NCBI GenBank assembly: GCA_019448385.1
Contig: JAGTXO010000005.1
Span: 1,364,001 to 1,428,000, forward strand
Reading direction: 5' to 3'
Source: Diacronema lutheri
Taxonomy: Eukaryota > Haptophyta > Pavlovophyceae > Pavlovales > Pavlovaceae
DNA length: 64,000 nt
Shown here: positions 42,561 to 56,063 of the stretch, in pieces
Layout of the letters: the number at the start of each line of letters is the position of its first letter
Position numbering within the stretch: position 1 is the first letter of the stretch
Position numbers and translations under genes: made by a program
The notes under the pieces: generated by a model
Seen by the model: only the letters and a program-made list of their open reading frames with translations
Databases searched by the model: none
What the model was told of the DNA's origin: nothing

Positions 42561-42636
42561 GTAGGCAGCGCGCGCGCGCGCGCGCGCGCGCGCCCCGCCG
42601 CGCGCGCGCCCGTCGATTGGCGTGCGCGCAGCGCAG
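42561..42636 (+). other. Possible intron (76 nt) in the right giant gene
   Basis: GTAGGCAG at 42561 and acceptor GCGCAG|AACGGC at 42636 are both phase 0. They would join the 38886 frame to the giant frame, linking two coiled-coil segments. The interior is a (CG)n-rich run. Alternative acceptors exist nearby, so this is tentative. Confidence 0.4.
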
Positions 42637-45600
42637 AACGGCGCGCCAGCTCCGTCACCTGCGCGCCGCCGCGCCCGTGCCCCTCGCGCGCAGGGGCGCC
42701 CTGCGGACCTGCGGCTGCAACAGGCGCACTTTGGCATGCGCGAAGATGCCGACGCGGAAGTGCGCCGCGCGCACGAGGCGCTGCGCCGGGCGAGACAGGG
42801 TGTGGCGTGCGCCAAGGCCAGCGTGCGGCAGATGGAGGCGGCGTTGCTCAACGCGACGCGCTGCGCCACCGCGGTGCTCGCGCCGCGTGGCGTGCCGGAG
42901 GGTGACGAGCAGGCCGCGGCGAGAGAGCAGGCGGCGCTGGACCGGGAGGCGCCGCCGGCCGCGCAACGCGCGGCGCCGACGGCGCGCTCGCCCTCGGAGC
43001 CGCCGTCCGAGTGGGGCCCGCCAGCGGTCGGCCGGCGCCCGACGCCGCGTGCACTGTCGCACGCCGCGGGTCGCGGGGACGACAACCCGTTTGCGCCGCT
43101 CGCAACCGTCAGCGGCGATTGGTCGCCCACGCCGAGCTCGCGCTCGCCGTCCTCGCCGCCGCGGCAGCCGCCGTCCGACCGCCGCAGCGCGCAGCGTCGC
43201 AGCGCGCGCGCGCGGCCGCCGAGGCCGACCGTTTCGCCCGAGGACGCGCTCGCAGCCGAGCGCCAGGCGCGCGCGCTGTCGGAGCAGGCGGAGCAGAGGC
43301 GCGCCAAAAAGGCCGCCGCCAAGGCCGCGCGCCGCGCCGCGCGCGCCGCCGACAAGCGGACGGCGCGCGTCGTCCACGCGTGCGTAAGCGCCGCCTTGCG
43401 GCGCGTCTGCACGAGCGTCGCCACGGGCACGCCGCTCGCCGTGCTCCGCGAGCGCGCCGAGGGGCCGCGCGCGCCGAAGCCCGCGCCCGCGCCGCCACGC
43501 CGCGCAGCGGACGGCGGCCGCGCGCTCCGCCACGCGCGCCGTGCGGCCGCCGCGGCGGCGGAGCGCGAGGCGGCGGTGGCGGCCGACGCCGACGAGCGGT
43601 TCGAGCGGCAGCCCTCCGCCGCCCGGTTCGACGGCGGCGATGGCGGCGGAGGCGGCCACGTCGAGGCGAGCGCGCGACCGCGCGCCGGCGAGGCCGGCGA
43701 GGCTGGCGCGCACGGCGCGCCTGGCGCAGCGGGGCCCCCGGCGGCGTCGCTCGCGTCGCGCAGCCCGTGTGATGCGCGCCGCACGGCACGCCTCCCGCAC
43801 GCACGCGCCGCAGCCACCTGCGCACGCAACGGCGGCTGGGGTGGCAACGTCGGCGGCGACGTGTGCGGCGGTTGTTTCGGCGGCGGCGGCGTCCGTCGCG
43901 ACGCCTGCGGCGGCGGCGACGCCACCTGCGGCTGCGGCGATGGCGGCGTCGGTGCTGGCGCTGGCGAGGCCCCTGCACACGGTGCGCCGGCGCGCGCGAC
44001 GGCGTCGCGCTTGCTGCGCTTGCTCGGCGCGCCACGCGCCGTGCTCGGTGCGATGGCGCACGCCGCGGCCGTGTTGGCGCGCGGCGTGGCCGCAGCCGTC
44101 GCTGGCGTGCGCGCCGCCGCGCGCGCCGTGCGGCGCGCGCGCCGCCGAGCGCCTCGCGCGCGCCGCACGGCTGCGCGGCGGGCTCGCGGCCCGCCGATGC
44201 GCGACGTCGACGGCGCCCTGCGGCCCTCGCCGTCCTGGTTGCGCACACGCCTCGTCTGCGGCCGGCGCCTCGCGCCTCTGCGCCGCGCGGGCGCGCGCCC
44301 GCCGCCCGCACACGCCGCGCCGAGTTCCCGCGCGCGCGCTGCGCAACCCGACAGCGACGCGCCGGCGTGCGCGCCGCGGCGCTCGGCGCCTGTCGGTGCG
44401 CCGCCGCGCGCGCGTGGCCTGCGCGCGGCGCGCGCACGGCGCTTCCTCGACGTCGCCGGCCGCGCGGCGCGGAGCGCGCGCCTCGGCGCGCGCATCACGC
44501 GCCAGCGCACGCCGGGTTCGCCATCGGAGCCCTGCACGGCCGAGAGCGGCGACGGCGCGGGCGCCGGCGGCGTCGGCGCGGCGGCGCCTGGCGCGGCGAC
44601 GATGCGCGCCACCGGCGCGCGCGCAGCGCGCGCTGCGGCGGCGGCGGTCGGTGGCGCCTCGCGTCTCGCGCGCCGCGCGATGGCAAGCGCCGCCGCCGCT
44701 GCCACCTCCATCGCCGGCGCTGCCGCCTCCACCGTCGCCGCCGCCGCCGTTGCCATCGGCGCGGCCGTCACGTCACCGGCGTTCGCCGCGGCGCGCGGCA
44801 TGGCGGCCGCATGCGTCGCTGCCTGCGCCCGCCCCACCGCCGCGCAGGCGGCCGCGTCGCGCGCGCTCGGCGCGCTCTTCGTGCTCGTCGACGCGGCCGA
44901 CGCGGCGGGCGACAGCGACGCCGCGCTCGGCGCGCTCGCGGCCGCGGTCGACGCGACGGAGCTGCGCCCGCCGCCGGCCTTTTGGCGCGCGGGCCGCGCC
45001 GCGGCGTACGCACCGCGTCCGCCGCCCCTCGACTCGGCGCGGCCGCGCTACAACCGGCGCGCGCGCGCACCTAGCCCTCCCGTCGCGGCCGCGCGGCGCA
45101 ATCTCGCGCGCGCGGTGCGCGAGCTCACGCGCGCCGCGCGCGCTGAGCGCGAGCGCGCGCCGGCGCCGCGCGGCGCGCGCGGCGGCGTGCTCCACGCGCT
45201 GCGCGCGTCGCTCCCCGTGCACGCGCGTGCCGCGCTCGGCACGGACGCGGAGCTGCGCGCGGACATCGCCGCGTTCGCGCGCGCGCGCCGCGAGCTGCAC
45301 AGCCTCACCGACGCCGAGGTGGCGGCGCTCGCGCGCCCGGACGGGCCGCCGCTGCCCGTGCGGCTCGCGTGCACGGCGGTCGCGCGCGCGCGCGGCGTGA
45401 CCGTGCTGCTCGACATCGTGCCGCGCGGCGGCGGCGCGCCCGAGCGGCTCGTGTGCCGCGCCCGTCGCCGCGGCGCCGCCTCGCGCACGCCACGGCCGAC
45501 AACCGCCGTTATCGCGCGCGCGCCTCGCATAGCGGCGCGCGTTGGCCACACTGAGCCGGCGCGCGCGTGCGCGGGCGGATCGATCGGGGTCGCGCGCCTC

Positions 45601-47141
45601 CGTTCAGCGCGCCGCCGCTCTTGGCGTGGGGCGCGGCTCGACGTGCACACCCGCGAGCGGCTGGCCACACCGGTGCCAGGCCACGTCGTGGCCTGCGCCG
45701 CCGCCTCGGCCATCGGCGCGTGCGTCGCTCGCGCGCGGCTTGGGCTTGCACGGCTGGCGCGCGCGTGGCCCTGCGCCTCCGCTCCACTGGCCGCTGCTGC
45801 TGTCGCCTTCGCGCCTGCCGCCGACGGTGTTTTCTGCGCCCCGCTGGGCGCTCCTGCATCCGCCTTCGCGCCTGCCGCCGACGGTGTTTTCCCCGCCGCA
45901 CTAGCCGCTGCTGCATCCGCCTTCGCGCCTGCCGCCGATTTTCCCGCCCCACTAGTTGCTCCTGCATTCGCCTCCGCGCCTGCCACCGACGGCGTTTTCC
46001 CCGCCCCACTAGCCGCTGCCGCTGCCGCGTCCGCGCCCGCCGCCGCGGGCGCGTCTTCCGCCCCACCAGCCATCGCCGCCGCGCCCGCCGCCAACGCGCG
46101 CACCGCCAACGTGCCCGTTGCCAACGAGGCTACCGCCACCGAACCAGCCGCCCTTGAGCTTCCCCTCCAACCCGCCAACTCGGCGCTGCTTGCGTGGGCG
46201 GGCGACGCGGCTGCGCGCCGGCTGGCCGCCGCCGCCGCGAGCGCCGGCCTCCCGCAGGCAGAGGTGGAGCGCATCGCCAGCGGCGACATGCTCGCCTCAA
46301 CCGTCGACGCGTGCTGCGAGGTCGTGCTGCGCGTGCACGGGCAGGCCGGCGGCGGGCATGTCTGCCACGTGCCGCTCGCCGCGCAACCCGCGGTGTTTCA
46401 GGACGACGCCGAGCGCGCCGCGCTGCTGCACCGCCTGCGCAGCGAGGCGACAACGCAGGCTGTCATCGGCGTGTGGAGCCCGTCGGACGAGCGCGGCGGC
46501 GCGGGCGGTGACGACGGCGCGCAGCTCGCCTCCGGCCATTTCACCGCGTTGCGCCTTGTGCGCGTCGCGCGCGCGGGCGAGCATCGCTACGACGCGGTGC
46601 TCGTCGACACGCTCGCGTCGCCCTGCAGGCAGGCGCTCATGCTCGCCAAGGCGATAACTGCCACGCTGCACGCGGCGGGTCTCGACATTTCGCGCGTGCG
46701 CCGCGCGCTGCTGCTCAACGAGGCGGCGCAGCGTGGCGCGACGTGCGGCCTCGCGATAGTGGGCGCGCTCAACGACGCGCTCGCCGCGGCGGGCTGCTCG
46801 TCCGCGCCGCGCACGTTCAGCGTGGCGGACATGTACGCTGTCGGCGAGCGCCTCCGCGTCGCGCTGACCGGCGCGGCCAGCGATCGTGCGCCGGGCGGCG
46901 TCTGCGCGGTCACGAGCGCGGTGCGCGGCGGGGGCAGCCCCGATCGCGCCGAAACGCCGCCGCAGACGCGCGGCGCCAAGGCCGCCGCTGGCGTCACCGC
47001 CGCCGCCACCGCCGCCGCCACGCCGCCGCCGCCCGCGCTGGGCGCCGCCGCCGCCGCCACCGCCGCCGCCGCCGCTGCTGCCGCCGCCGTGGCCGCGCCG
47101 CCACCGCCGCCACCGCCGCCGCCGGCCGGCGACGCGGGCGA

Positions 47142-47214
<73 letters not shown>

Positions 47215-50200
47215 GCCGCGCGCACGTTCTTGAAGCTCGCGCCCAGGGCGCGCGCGGCCGCCTCGGCGCGTGAGGCGTTGCGCGCCGCGTGTGCGCGCGC
47301 GGACGCGGCGGCGTCGTCACACGCGTCGGCGCCGCACGCGCCCGCCGGTGCGCGCCGCCGGCGGCGCGCGGGCGCAGGCGAGCTGGCGCTCGCGGCTGCG
47401 CGCGCGCTCGCCTCGACGGAGCACGGCGATTTGACGGACGACGCGCTCGAGGCCGCCGTCGAGCAGGAGCTGGGCGACGAGCGCGGCCAACTGCTGCTGT
47501 GCACGCGGGGCGCAGCGGCGCAAAGGCCCGCGCTTTGCCGGCTCCTGAAGCACGCGTGCGCGTCGGCGCGCGCGGCGAAGCGCGCGCAATTCACGGTGTT
47601 CGTCGTGCGCGCGGCCACGCGCGGCGAGCGGGGGGGCGCCGCCGCGAGGCGCGTGGACTCGGTGGTCGAGCTGTCGTGCGCGCTGCACGAGAAGGCGGGC
47701 GCGCTCGGCGGCCTCCAGAGCGTCTGTGTGCGTGGCTTTGCCCTCGAGCGCCGCCGGACACTCGACGGTGGCGCCGAGGCCGGCGCGTCCGCCATCGGCC
47801 AGGACGAGCAGGTCGAGGCAGAGGCGGGCGAGGCGTCCGTCGCCGGCGTGACGATGGCCAAGCAGCTGCGTCAGTTTGCCGAGCAAGCTGCCCGCGACGA
47901 CGTGCTCTTCCGCGTCGCCGTGTCCGAGGCCGACGCCCACGCCCGGCTGGCGCGCGTTGCGGGTGACGATGTCGGCGCGTACAGCGTCGTGCTCGCAGTC
48001 GCCGGGCTCGTCTGGCTGGCCAAGGCCGACGAGGTTGCGCCGGCGGCCGCCCGGTCCGCCGCCGCGCCGCCCGCCGCCCCGCCTGCTGCCGCCACGTCCG
48101 CCGACGCCGAGCGCGACGCCTCGCCTTCCGACCGCCTGCGCGCGCTGACGCTCGCCGTGCGAGTCGCGCTCGCGCGCGGCGTGCTGCGCCACCTCCTCGC
48201 CGACGCGTCGCCGGGCGCGTCCGCGACCGCTGGCGGTAGTTGCGCGACGCCCGTCGAGGCGGCCGCGTCCGACGCCGCGCCGCCCGCCACGGGCGTCGTG
48301 ACGAGTGGCGTCGCGGCGGGCGCTGTGGCGGCCGCACCGGCTGCTGCGGGCGGTGCGACGGCGGGTGCATCGCCCATCACGCGGCCGGCGAAGCGCGCGC
48401 GGCGCACGCTCACCGCCGCTCCAGCCGCCTCGGCCGTTGCGGCCGCTGGAGGCGCACGCGCTGGCGCACGCGGCGCGGCCGGCGCGCCTCGCGCGCGCGC
48501 CGCGCGCGCGCCGGCCGAGTACGTCTGGCTTGCCATCGCGCGCCGGATGCTGGCGGCGCGACACGCGGCGGCCGCGGGCGGCGACTTTGTCGCGTCGTGC
48601 GTCGCCGCGATGCAGGCCGAGTACGGCGACGGCTGTGCCGTCGTCGTCGGCGACGCGCCTGATGACGCCTTGGTCGAGGCTGCGGCGGCGGCGCTGCTCG
48701 AGGGCAAGCACGCGGCGGTGAGCCTCGGCTGCGTCGACCGGCCGGCGGTGCTCGTCGTGCAGCGCGCCGTGGACGCGCCCACGTCGCGCGTGCACGGGTG
48801 GTGCGCGCACGCGGCGGGCGCCGCCGAGTTTGACGAGGGCGCCGCGCACGGCGTGTTCAACGCGATCGTCGAGCGCGCGTGGGCGCTGCGTCCGGACCCG
48901 GCTGACGGCAGCCCGCCGCCCACGCGCACGTGGGAGGTCGAGCAAATCGCTGGCGACGCGCCCGACCAGGCGGGCGTGGCCGCGCTGCGCGTGCTCTACG
49001 CGCTCGTCGCGGCGCACGGCCGCTACCGCTCGGCCGCCGCGCTCTTTGGCGCGATCGCGCAGCTGCACGCGCCCGACGCCGCCGGCGCGCGCGCGGAGGT
49101 CGTCGCGGCGGCGTGCGCGGTGCCGCACGGCGCGCGGCCGGGCGCCGCGCCGGCGGCCGCGCGGGACGACGCGAGGGAGCGCGCATGGGAGGGCGCTCAG
49201 ATCGCCGCGCTCGCCGTCGGCGCGGACGCTGCGCGCAGGCGTGTCGCGCCCGTGCGCGCGCTCGTCGACGCGCTCGGCACGCCACCGACCTCGGCGATCA
49301 CGGGCGGGCCGGCGGTCCGGCTCGCGGGCGCGGGCGACGGCGGCCACGGTGCACGGTGGGTGGGCGGGCAGGCGGCGACGCCCGCCGAGCAGCTGCCGAG
49401 GGAGCTGCTGCGCGCCTACCACGAGGCGGTGCTGTGCGTCACGCCCGGCAGCCTCCAGCTCGGCCCGGCGGCGCTCGACGCGGTCACGCGGCCGCGCGAA
49501 AACGACACGCTGGAAGGCCTCCTCGCGCGCGTCAGCTGGCAGTGCGGCGCGAGGGCGAGCACGTGCGCCATGCTCGCCACGTTTTCCGAGCAGGCGGGCA
49601 CCGGCTCGCGCGTCGCGCTCAAGGCCCTCCGCACGAGCTCCGACCTGGCCGGGCTGACGGCGGCTGCGGTCGGGCAGCAGGCGCCGCAGACGCCGCCGCC
49701 GCCGCTGCTCGTGATGCTCGGCCGCTGCCCCAGCCCGCTCGTCGGCGGCGGCCTCTTCCCGCCCGACCGCGCGACGGGCGAGCCGGCGGTGCACGCGGCG
49801 ACGTCCGAGCTCGCCGTCGAGCTGCTGCGCGACGCGCGCGCGCTGGCCGGCACGGACGGGCGGCTCGTCGTGCTGTGCCTCGAGGCGTCCAACCCGCTCT
49901 GGTTCTGCCCCAAGGTGCGCGAGCTCGAGCTGCCGCGGACGCGGTCGGACGGCGTGCGCGCGTCCGGCTGCACCTGCCCTGCGACGTGCAGCGATGCGCG
50001 CGGCGCGGCGGGTGGCGCTGCCCGCGGCGCATCGACGCGGCCGGCGGCGCGCGCGATCAACAAGGCGGTGCTCGACCACTTCGTCGCGCTTTTCGGCCGC
50101 GAGGGCTTCGCGACCTTTGAGTTTGCGGGCGGCGGCGAGGCGAGCTGGCTGTGCGACAGCGCGGCCGGCACGACGACCGTCGCGGCGTGCGCGTCGCTGC

Positions 50201-53200
50201 CGCCGCGCATGGGCGATGGGCAGCTGGCCATCCGGCGGCACACGCTCGGCACGGGCGCCGGCGCGCCGGCGCACGCCGTCGTCTCGCTCCGCGTCGCGCA
50301 CGTGAGCCACGCCATCCGCCGCGCGGCGGACGACGGCGGCGCGCGCGCCGAGCGGATGGCGCGCGCCGCGCGCGCGTTCTGCGATGTGGCGGCCGCGCTG
50401 CGCGTCGACGCGATCCTGGCGGAGGTGCCCGAGGACCGCCCGACGGGCACGCCCTTCCTTGGCGGGCTGCTCAAATTTTGGGACAAAGACCACGGGAGCT
50501 CGACGGCGCCAGCCACGCTCGCGCTCGGAGACGTGCGCGAGGTGGCCAAGCGGACGGCCGACGCAGCGGCCGGCCGAGCGGACGAGGTCCCTGCGGCTGG
50601 CCGTCCGCAGGTCGCGGCGCGCGCGTGCGCTGGCGCGATTGGCGGCGGCGCGGGCGCGGCGGGCGCCTCGGACGCTGCGCCGCGTGCACTGGCGGGCGCG
50701 TCGGGTGCGCGCACGGACGGCGGCCCTGCCGACGCACCGCGCCAGCTGGAGAGCCGCTACGGCGAGGCGAGCAAGCTCGACCTACCCCAAGATTCCACTA
50801 CGGGCCGCGTCCTCGACGCTCGCGAGGCCCAGGACCGCGCGCGCGTGCCTGCTGCGCCCGACGGCACAGCGCTGCGCCGCGTGCTCGACGCCGTCGGCGC
50901 GGGCGCGCCCGCGCAGCGCAGCCCGCGCTGGCACGACGAGCGATGGGAGGAGGTCACGGGCAGCAAGGTTGGCGACGTCGTGAACGACAACGCCGGCGTC
51001 GCGCACGAGACGCTCACCGACGAGTACGTGCACCGGCGGCGGCGCGAGGTGCGGACCAAGGCGACGACCGCGGGCATCCTCGGCGAGGCCGTCGCGCTGC
51101 GCAAGCTGGCGGCCGCGTACGGCATCACCGTCGTGTGCAACCTACCGATGGTGCGTGCGGACCCGCACGACAAGAGCGCGCCGTTCGCCTTCTCGCCGGA
51201 CGGGCTCGCCATCCTCCCCGAAAACAACGAGCAGGTCCTCGTCGAGGTGAAGACGCTCACCAAGGCGGGCGCCACGGCGCACGAGGACGGGCCGCCGCAG
51301 CCGCACCGCGATCAGCTGCAGCTCGGCATGCACGTCCTCGGCGTGAGCAAAGCGCTCTACGTGCAGTACCTCAGGCACGAGGACCGGATCGTCGTGCACG
51401 TCGTGACGCGCGGCGCCGGCTGGCTTGCATTCGCGCAGCCGAGGGTGCAGGCCTTCTGGGCGCGCGTCGTCGAGCGGCGCGCGCGGCTCGAGCGCGCGCG
51501 CGCCGACCACCCGGCTGCGAGCCGGCGGCACCGGCGGCAGCAGACGCCGGCCGGGCCGCCGCTCGTGCTCGCGCTGGACGGGCGCATCCCCGCCGCGCGC
51601 GCCGCCGCGCTGCACGCCGTCGCGCACGGCACCGCGAGCGCGGCGGCGGTGACGGCGGCGGCGGCGACGGGCGACGCGACGGCGTTGCAAGACGCGATCG
51701 CGGCGCTGCGCGCGCCCGTCGGCAATGCGGCGATCGACAGCGCAGCGCGTGCGGAGCGCGCGGCCGTCGAGCGGGCGATCGCGTACCTCGGGCAGCCGGC
51801 AGGCGACGCCGCCGCCCGCGGCACGGCCGAGGCGGCCGAGGAGGAGAGGACGGTCGACGCCGACATCTGCGCGTTGCTGCACCAGCTCGGCGCGAGCGTG
51901 GCGCACGTGCACGTCGAGGACGCGGATTGCGTCACGCGTGAGCACTGGGGCGGGGCGGTGCTCGCTGCAGCGGGCGACCCGTCGAGCGCCCCCGCCATTT
52001 CGAGCGTCATCGTCGCGCACATCGTGCGCCTCGCCGGCTTTGGCGTCGAGCTCCCGCAGTCGATTCGCGTCGCCCCCAGCACGGCCGACTGGCACGAGGG
52101 CTGGCTCGACGTGCAGTGCGTGCTGCTGCGCACGCGCCGGCGCGGGCGGCGCGACGACGACTTTGTGGCCGTCGTCAGGCGTGGTGGGCGCTGGTTTGCG
52201 TGCGAGCCCGGCCGCGCGCGGCGGCTGCAGTGGCGGTCGGTCCTGCGCCGCGCGCGCGGCGGCGTCGACGGGACCGGCGAGGAGGCGTTCGCGGTCGTCT
52301 ACGTGCGGCGCGGCGACGCGGCCGGCGACGCGGCTGGCGACGCGCAGGCCGAACGGGCGCGCGGCGGGCGCGCGCGCAGGCGCACGCGCGGCGGCACGCG
52401 CAAGCGCAAGCGCGGCGCCTCCGCCGGGCTCGAGGCGGCCGCGCCCGCCGGCGCGCCGGCGGGCGCTGCTCACCGCCCGCCCGCCAGGCGTGCCACGGTC
52501 GCCGCGCGCACCACGCGCTCTGTGACCGACGCGCGGCACTCGGCGCCTGCCGCCACGGTTGCACCTGTCTTCGACTGGCGCGCCGGCCGCCCGCCCCCTG
52601 CCGCCGCCGCCGCCGCCAAGCGCGGCCAGGCGCTCGAGCCGGGGCAGTTCGCGCGGCCGCGTGGGCGCGCGCCATGGGGCAAGGTCTGGGACAGAGTCTC
52701 GGGTGCGTGGGCGGACAAGCCGACTGGTGCTGCCGTCGCCGCCGCGCCGCCGCCGCTGCCGCCCGCCGCCGCGCCGCCGCCCGCCGCCGCGCCGCCGCCC
52801 ACCGCCGCGCCGCCGCCCGCCGCCGCGCCGCCGCCCGCCGTCGCGCCGCCGCCCGCCGCCGCGCCGCCGCCGCCGCCGCCACCGGCGGCGCTCGGCCGCC
52901 GGCAGCACGTCGGCGCGGGCGGCAGCGCGGCGGGCCGGCGGCTCGCGGCCATCGCACGGCGGCAGCGCGGCGTGCGCGCGCCGCCGCCCGCCGCGCGCTT
53001 CCTCGCCACGCTGCCGCCACCGCCACGCGACGGCCTCGCGCGCACGAGCAAGCAGGCGCGCGCGAGGCGCAACGCGGACGGACGGCCGGCGCACGCGCGC
53101 GCGGCCAACGCGCGCGCCTTCTACCGCGGCGTGGAGCTCGGCGTGCACGCGACGCGCGCCATCGTCGACGCGCGCCACGCCGACCTGCCGCAGGCCGTCT

Positions 53201-55935
53201 TCGTGGCGGAGGCGCGGGCGATCGTCGCGCGCTCCGCCGGCGGCGGCGCGCTGCTCGCGCCGGACGACGTGCGCGACCTGTGCGACGCGCAGACGGACGC
53301 CGATCGCGCTGCGATCTGGGCGTCGGTGGGCGCGCACGAGGCGACGCGCATCTTCGCGCTCGTCACGCGCAACGCGAGCTTGGCGGGCGCGGCGCTGCTC
53401 GTGCTGCACACGCCGGCGGGCGCGCCGGCGCGCGCGCTCGGGCTCGTGGCGACGCGCTCGCGCGCGCCGTCGACGGGCGCGCCGCGCGACGCGCACAGGG
53501 CGCTGGTGCAGCGGTTGGACGTGCTGATGGACGCGATCGCCGCGGCGCGAGGCGCGTCGCCGCTCGAGCTCGAGCTCGCGCTCGCGCCCGAGCCGCAGAG
53601 CGCGTGCAACGCGCGTGCGGCCGCGCTGCTCTGCCTGCAGGCCGTCGCGGACGCGAGCGGCCGTCCCGCCGCTGAGGACGCGCTGGCCGCGCTCGACGAC
53701 GCGCGCGGCATCGACCGGCACTGCCACGCCGTCCGGCAGCAGATCGAGGCGAAGCTCGCGTGGCGGCGCGCCGACGGCGCCGTCGGCGTTGACGGCGCCG
53801 ACGGCGCGCCCGCGCTCGCGCCTGCCGCCGCACCGCCGGCGTGCGCGCCGGCGCACGCTGCCGGCGAGGCGGCGGTCGACCAGGCGATCGTCACGCGGGT
53901 GCGCGACGCGCTGCGCGCGTGGGCGACGACTGGCACCGCGCCCAGCGCGGCGGTGCTCGACGACGCCTGCGCCGCGTACACGGCCCGCGCACGCGCGCGC
54001 AAGGACGCGCGCACGGCGCTGGGCCCGACGCGCGCGGCCGAGCTGCTCGCCGCGGCCGCGCGCGGCGGAGCCGACGGGGCGGATGCCGCGCGCGCGCTGC
54101 TCGGCGGCACGCCGCGCCTGCTCGTCGTGCTCCTCTGCGTGCCCGTCGCCGCGCCGTCCGGCGAGCCGCCGCGCCCGGTCGGGCTGCTCGTCGCCGACCG
54201 GCCGACGGACGACTCGCGCCCGGCCGCGCTCGTGCGCTACGACTTTGCGCCGCTCGACGCGGACGTGGCCGTCGCGGTCGGCGCGCATGCCGTCGCGCTG
54301 GCCAGTGCGATCTGGCCGCTGCTCGCGGCCGAGGGGGAGCCGCGGCCATCGCCCGTCGTGCGCTCGCAGCCGCGCGGCGGCGACGATGGCGCGCGTGCGC
54401 TCGCAACGTTCGCGTGCCTCGACGCGCTGATGACCGCCAGCGTCGGCGCGCACGGCCTCGCGGGCGGCGCGGGCATGCTGCCCGCGCTGGTCGCGCGAGG
54501 CGCCGCGGCCGCCCAGCGCGAGCGGCAGCTGCGCGCGGCCGCCGAGAGGCTGGGCGGCACGGTCGCTGGGTGGCCGGACACGGGCGCGAGCGCGGCGGGC
54601 GCGAGCGTCGACGAGGAGGCGCGCACGTACGAGGTCGAGGCGGTCGTCGACGAGCGCCGCAAGGCGGGCAAGAAGGTGACGTTCCAGTTCCGGATCAGGT
54701 GGCGGGGCTACGACGAGAGCGCCGACACGTGGGAGCCTGAGGCCAACGTGAGCAGCGACCTCGTCGCCCAGTTCCGCAAGACGCGCGACGAGCAGAAGCG
54801 GCGCGCGGGCGGATCGGGCAGCGGCAGCGGCGGCGCGGGCGCGGCGTCGGCATTGGCGTCGGCGCCGCTTCGCGCGCACGGCGAGTCGGGCGCCGCGGGC
54901 AAGCGCGCCGCGGCGGGTGCCGCCGCGAGCGCGCGCGACGCCGCGGGCGCGCGCGCGCCGAGCGTTCCCCGCGCGCGCGGCGTCGAGCGCGCGCGCGTGG
55001 ACGAGCCCGCTGCGCCGAGCGCGCGCGCCGCCGGCGGCGCGACGGCGCGCACGCGCGGCAGCGTGCTCCCGGGCTTCGTGGTCAAGCGCTCGACGCTCAA
55101 CGCGGGGCCGCAGGCGGTGACGGCGCAGCCCGGTGCGCGGAAGGAGCTGCGGCGCATCGCGGCGGCCGTGCACAGGCTCACGACACAGGCGTACCGCGTC
55201 ATCAACAAGGTGGTGCGCGACGAGGCTGCGGTGGCGAGCGCGCAGGCCGTCGGCGCGGCGTCGGGCGGCCCGTCGACCAGCGTGCACACGTCGACCACGA
55301 TGGACAAGGGATCCGTCCGTGCGATCTTCTCGGCCATCGGCTGGCACAAGGACGAGAGCACGTACGGTGCAGCGCCGCGAGGCAAGCCCGCCGAGCAAGC
55401 CGCCGCGCAGACCAAGGCGGCGACGGCGCGCGCCGTCGGCGAGATGGCCGAGGGCGTCCAGCCCGTCTGCGCGGTGGGCCTCACGGAGATCCTCGAGGCG
55501 GAGGCGACGCAGGTGTCCACCGCGTGCCTGATGCACCCATCGCGCGTCGTGAACGGGCTGCTCCGCGACGTCGTCCGCGCGGCAGTCGAGCGCGACGAGG
55601 CGCTCGTCGCGCTGCCCGAGATGCAGCGAAACGCGCGCGTGCGCGAGCTGTGCGAGCGGCTGCTGCGCGGCGACGTGGAGGGCGCGCGCGTCGGCTGCCC
55701 CGCCGCGCTCGACCGCCACCTGCCCGACATGGTCCTCCACAAGATCGACTACAAGTGCACGCCCACGAAAAGGTGGAACTACGACCGGCACACGACGCGC
55801 TACTTCCTCGTGCAGATCCGCACCCTGCAGCACGTGGCCGAGGGGCAGGCGCTGCTCTGCCGGCTCGCGCACATCCACACGCAGCTGACCGGACGGCCGC
55901 CGCGGTACAATGTGGCGCCGCTGCGCACGCACAAT
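42637..55935 (+). CDS. Giant polyprotein exon: Arg-rich - Ulp1-like - YqaJ - chromodomain - Fanzor N-terminus (right)
   Basis: 4,433 codons in one frame, from NGAPAPSPARR to PLRTHN. The first ~1,180 codons (to about 46.18 kb) are Arg/Ala-rich with a hydrophobic patch near 44.7-44.8 kb and are unrelated to the left copy. After that the order is the same as on the left: Ulp1-like domain (His 46537, Asp 46606, Gln 46729, Cys 46744), poly-Ala, YqaJ nuclease (Asp 51199, VEVK 51241-51252), Pro/Ala repeat, chromodomain (54622-54786) and the Fanzor N-terminal region (about 55.07-55.93 kb). No frame breaks are seen over 13 kb, which in a decaying element would be unlikely and points to selection or recent origin. 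Joined with its neighbours the product would be ~6,230 residues. Confidence 0.7.
46175..46890 (+). other. Ulp1-like cysteine protease domain in giant polyprotein (right)
   Basis: SGHFTALRLVRV, VLVDTL and QRGATCGLAIVGALND give the His-Asp-Gln-Cys order of C48 peptidases. Residues match the left copy. This marks the start of homology between the two giant frames. Confidence 0.6.
47143..47220. repeat. GCC triplet run coding poly-Ala (right)
   Basis: About 25 triplets, longer than on the left, with a Thr codon near the end. Confidence 0.9.
50920..51480 (+). other. YqaJ-like PD-(D/E)XK exonuclease domain in giant polyprotein (right)
   Basis: It has the same motif series as the left copy: RWHDERWEEVTGSKVG, FSPDGLAILP, VEVKTL, HRDQLQLGMHVLG and ALYVQYL. 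Only conservative differences are seen (for example GVSKAL for GVRKAL). Confidence 0.75.
54622..54786 (+). other. Chromodomain in giant polyprotein (right)
   Basis: RTYEVEAVVDERRKAGKK, then FRIRWRGYDESADTWEPEAN and a closing helix DLVAQFRKTRDEQKRR. The aromatic cage positions are kept. Confidence 0.9.
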
Positions 55936-56063
55936 GTGCGCGCGAGGCGTGGCTGCCGCTGCCGCCGCCGAGCGCCCAAGCGCGCGCGCCGCCGCCGTGC
56001 GCGCCGCCCCGCGGCCAGGTTGGTCACGCGCCCGCGCGCTCGCGCGCCGCGCGCTGCGCGCAG
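55936..56063 (+). other. Intron (128 nt) splitting the right Fanzor
   Basis: AAT|GTGCGCG at 55936 and GCGCGCAG|GTGCC at 56063, phase 0 at both edges, same length and position as in the left copy. Splicing restores PLRTHN-VPRNVRL continuity. Confidence 0.75.

Noticed and set aside
42561-42636. Sequencing frameshift instead of an intron between 38886 frame and the giant frame
   Set aside because: Not excluded, but canonical phase-0 splice sites at matching positions make an intron the simpler reading. There is no second copy to compare.
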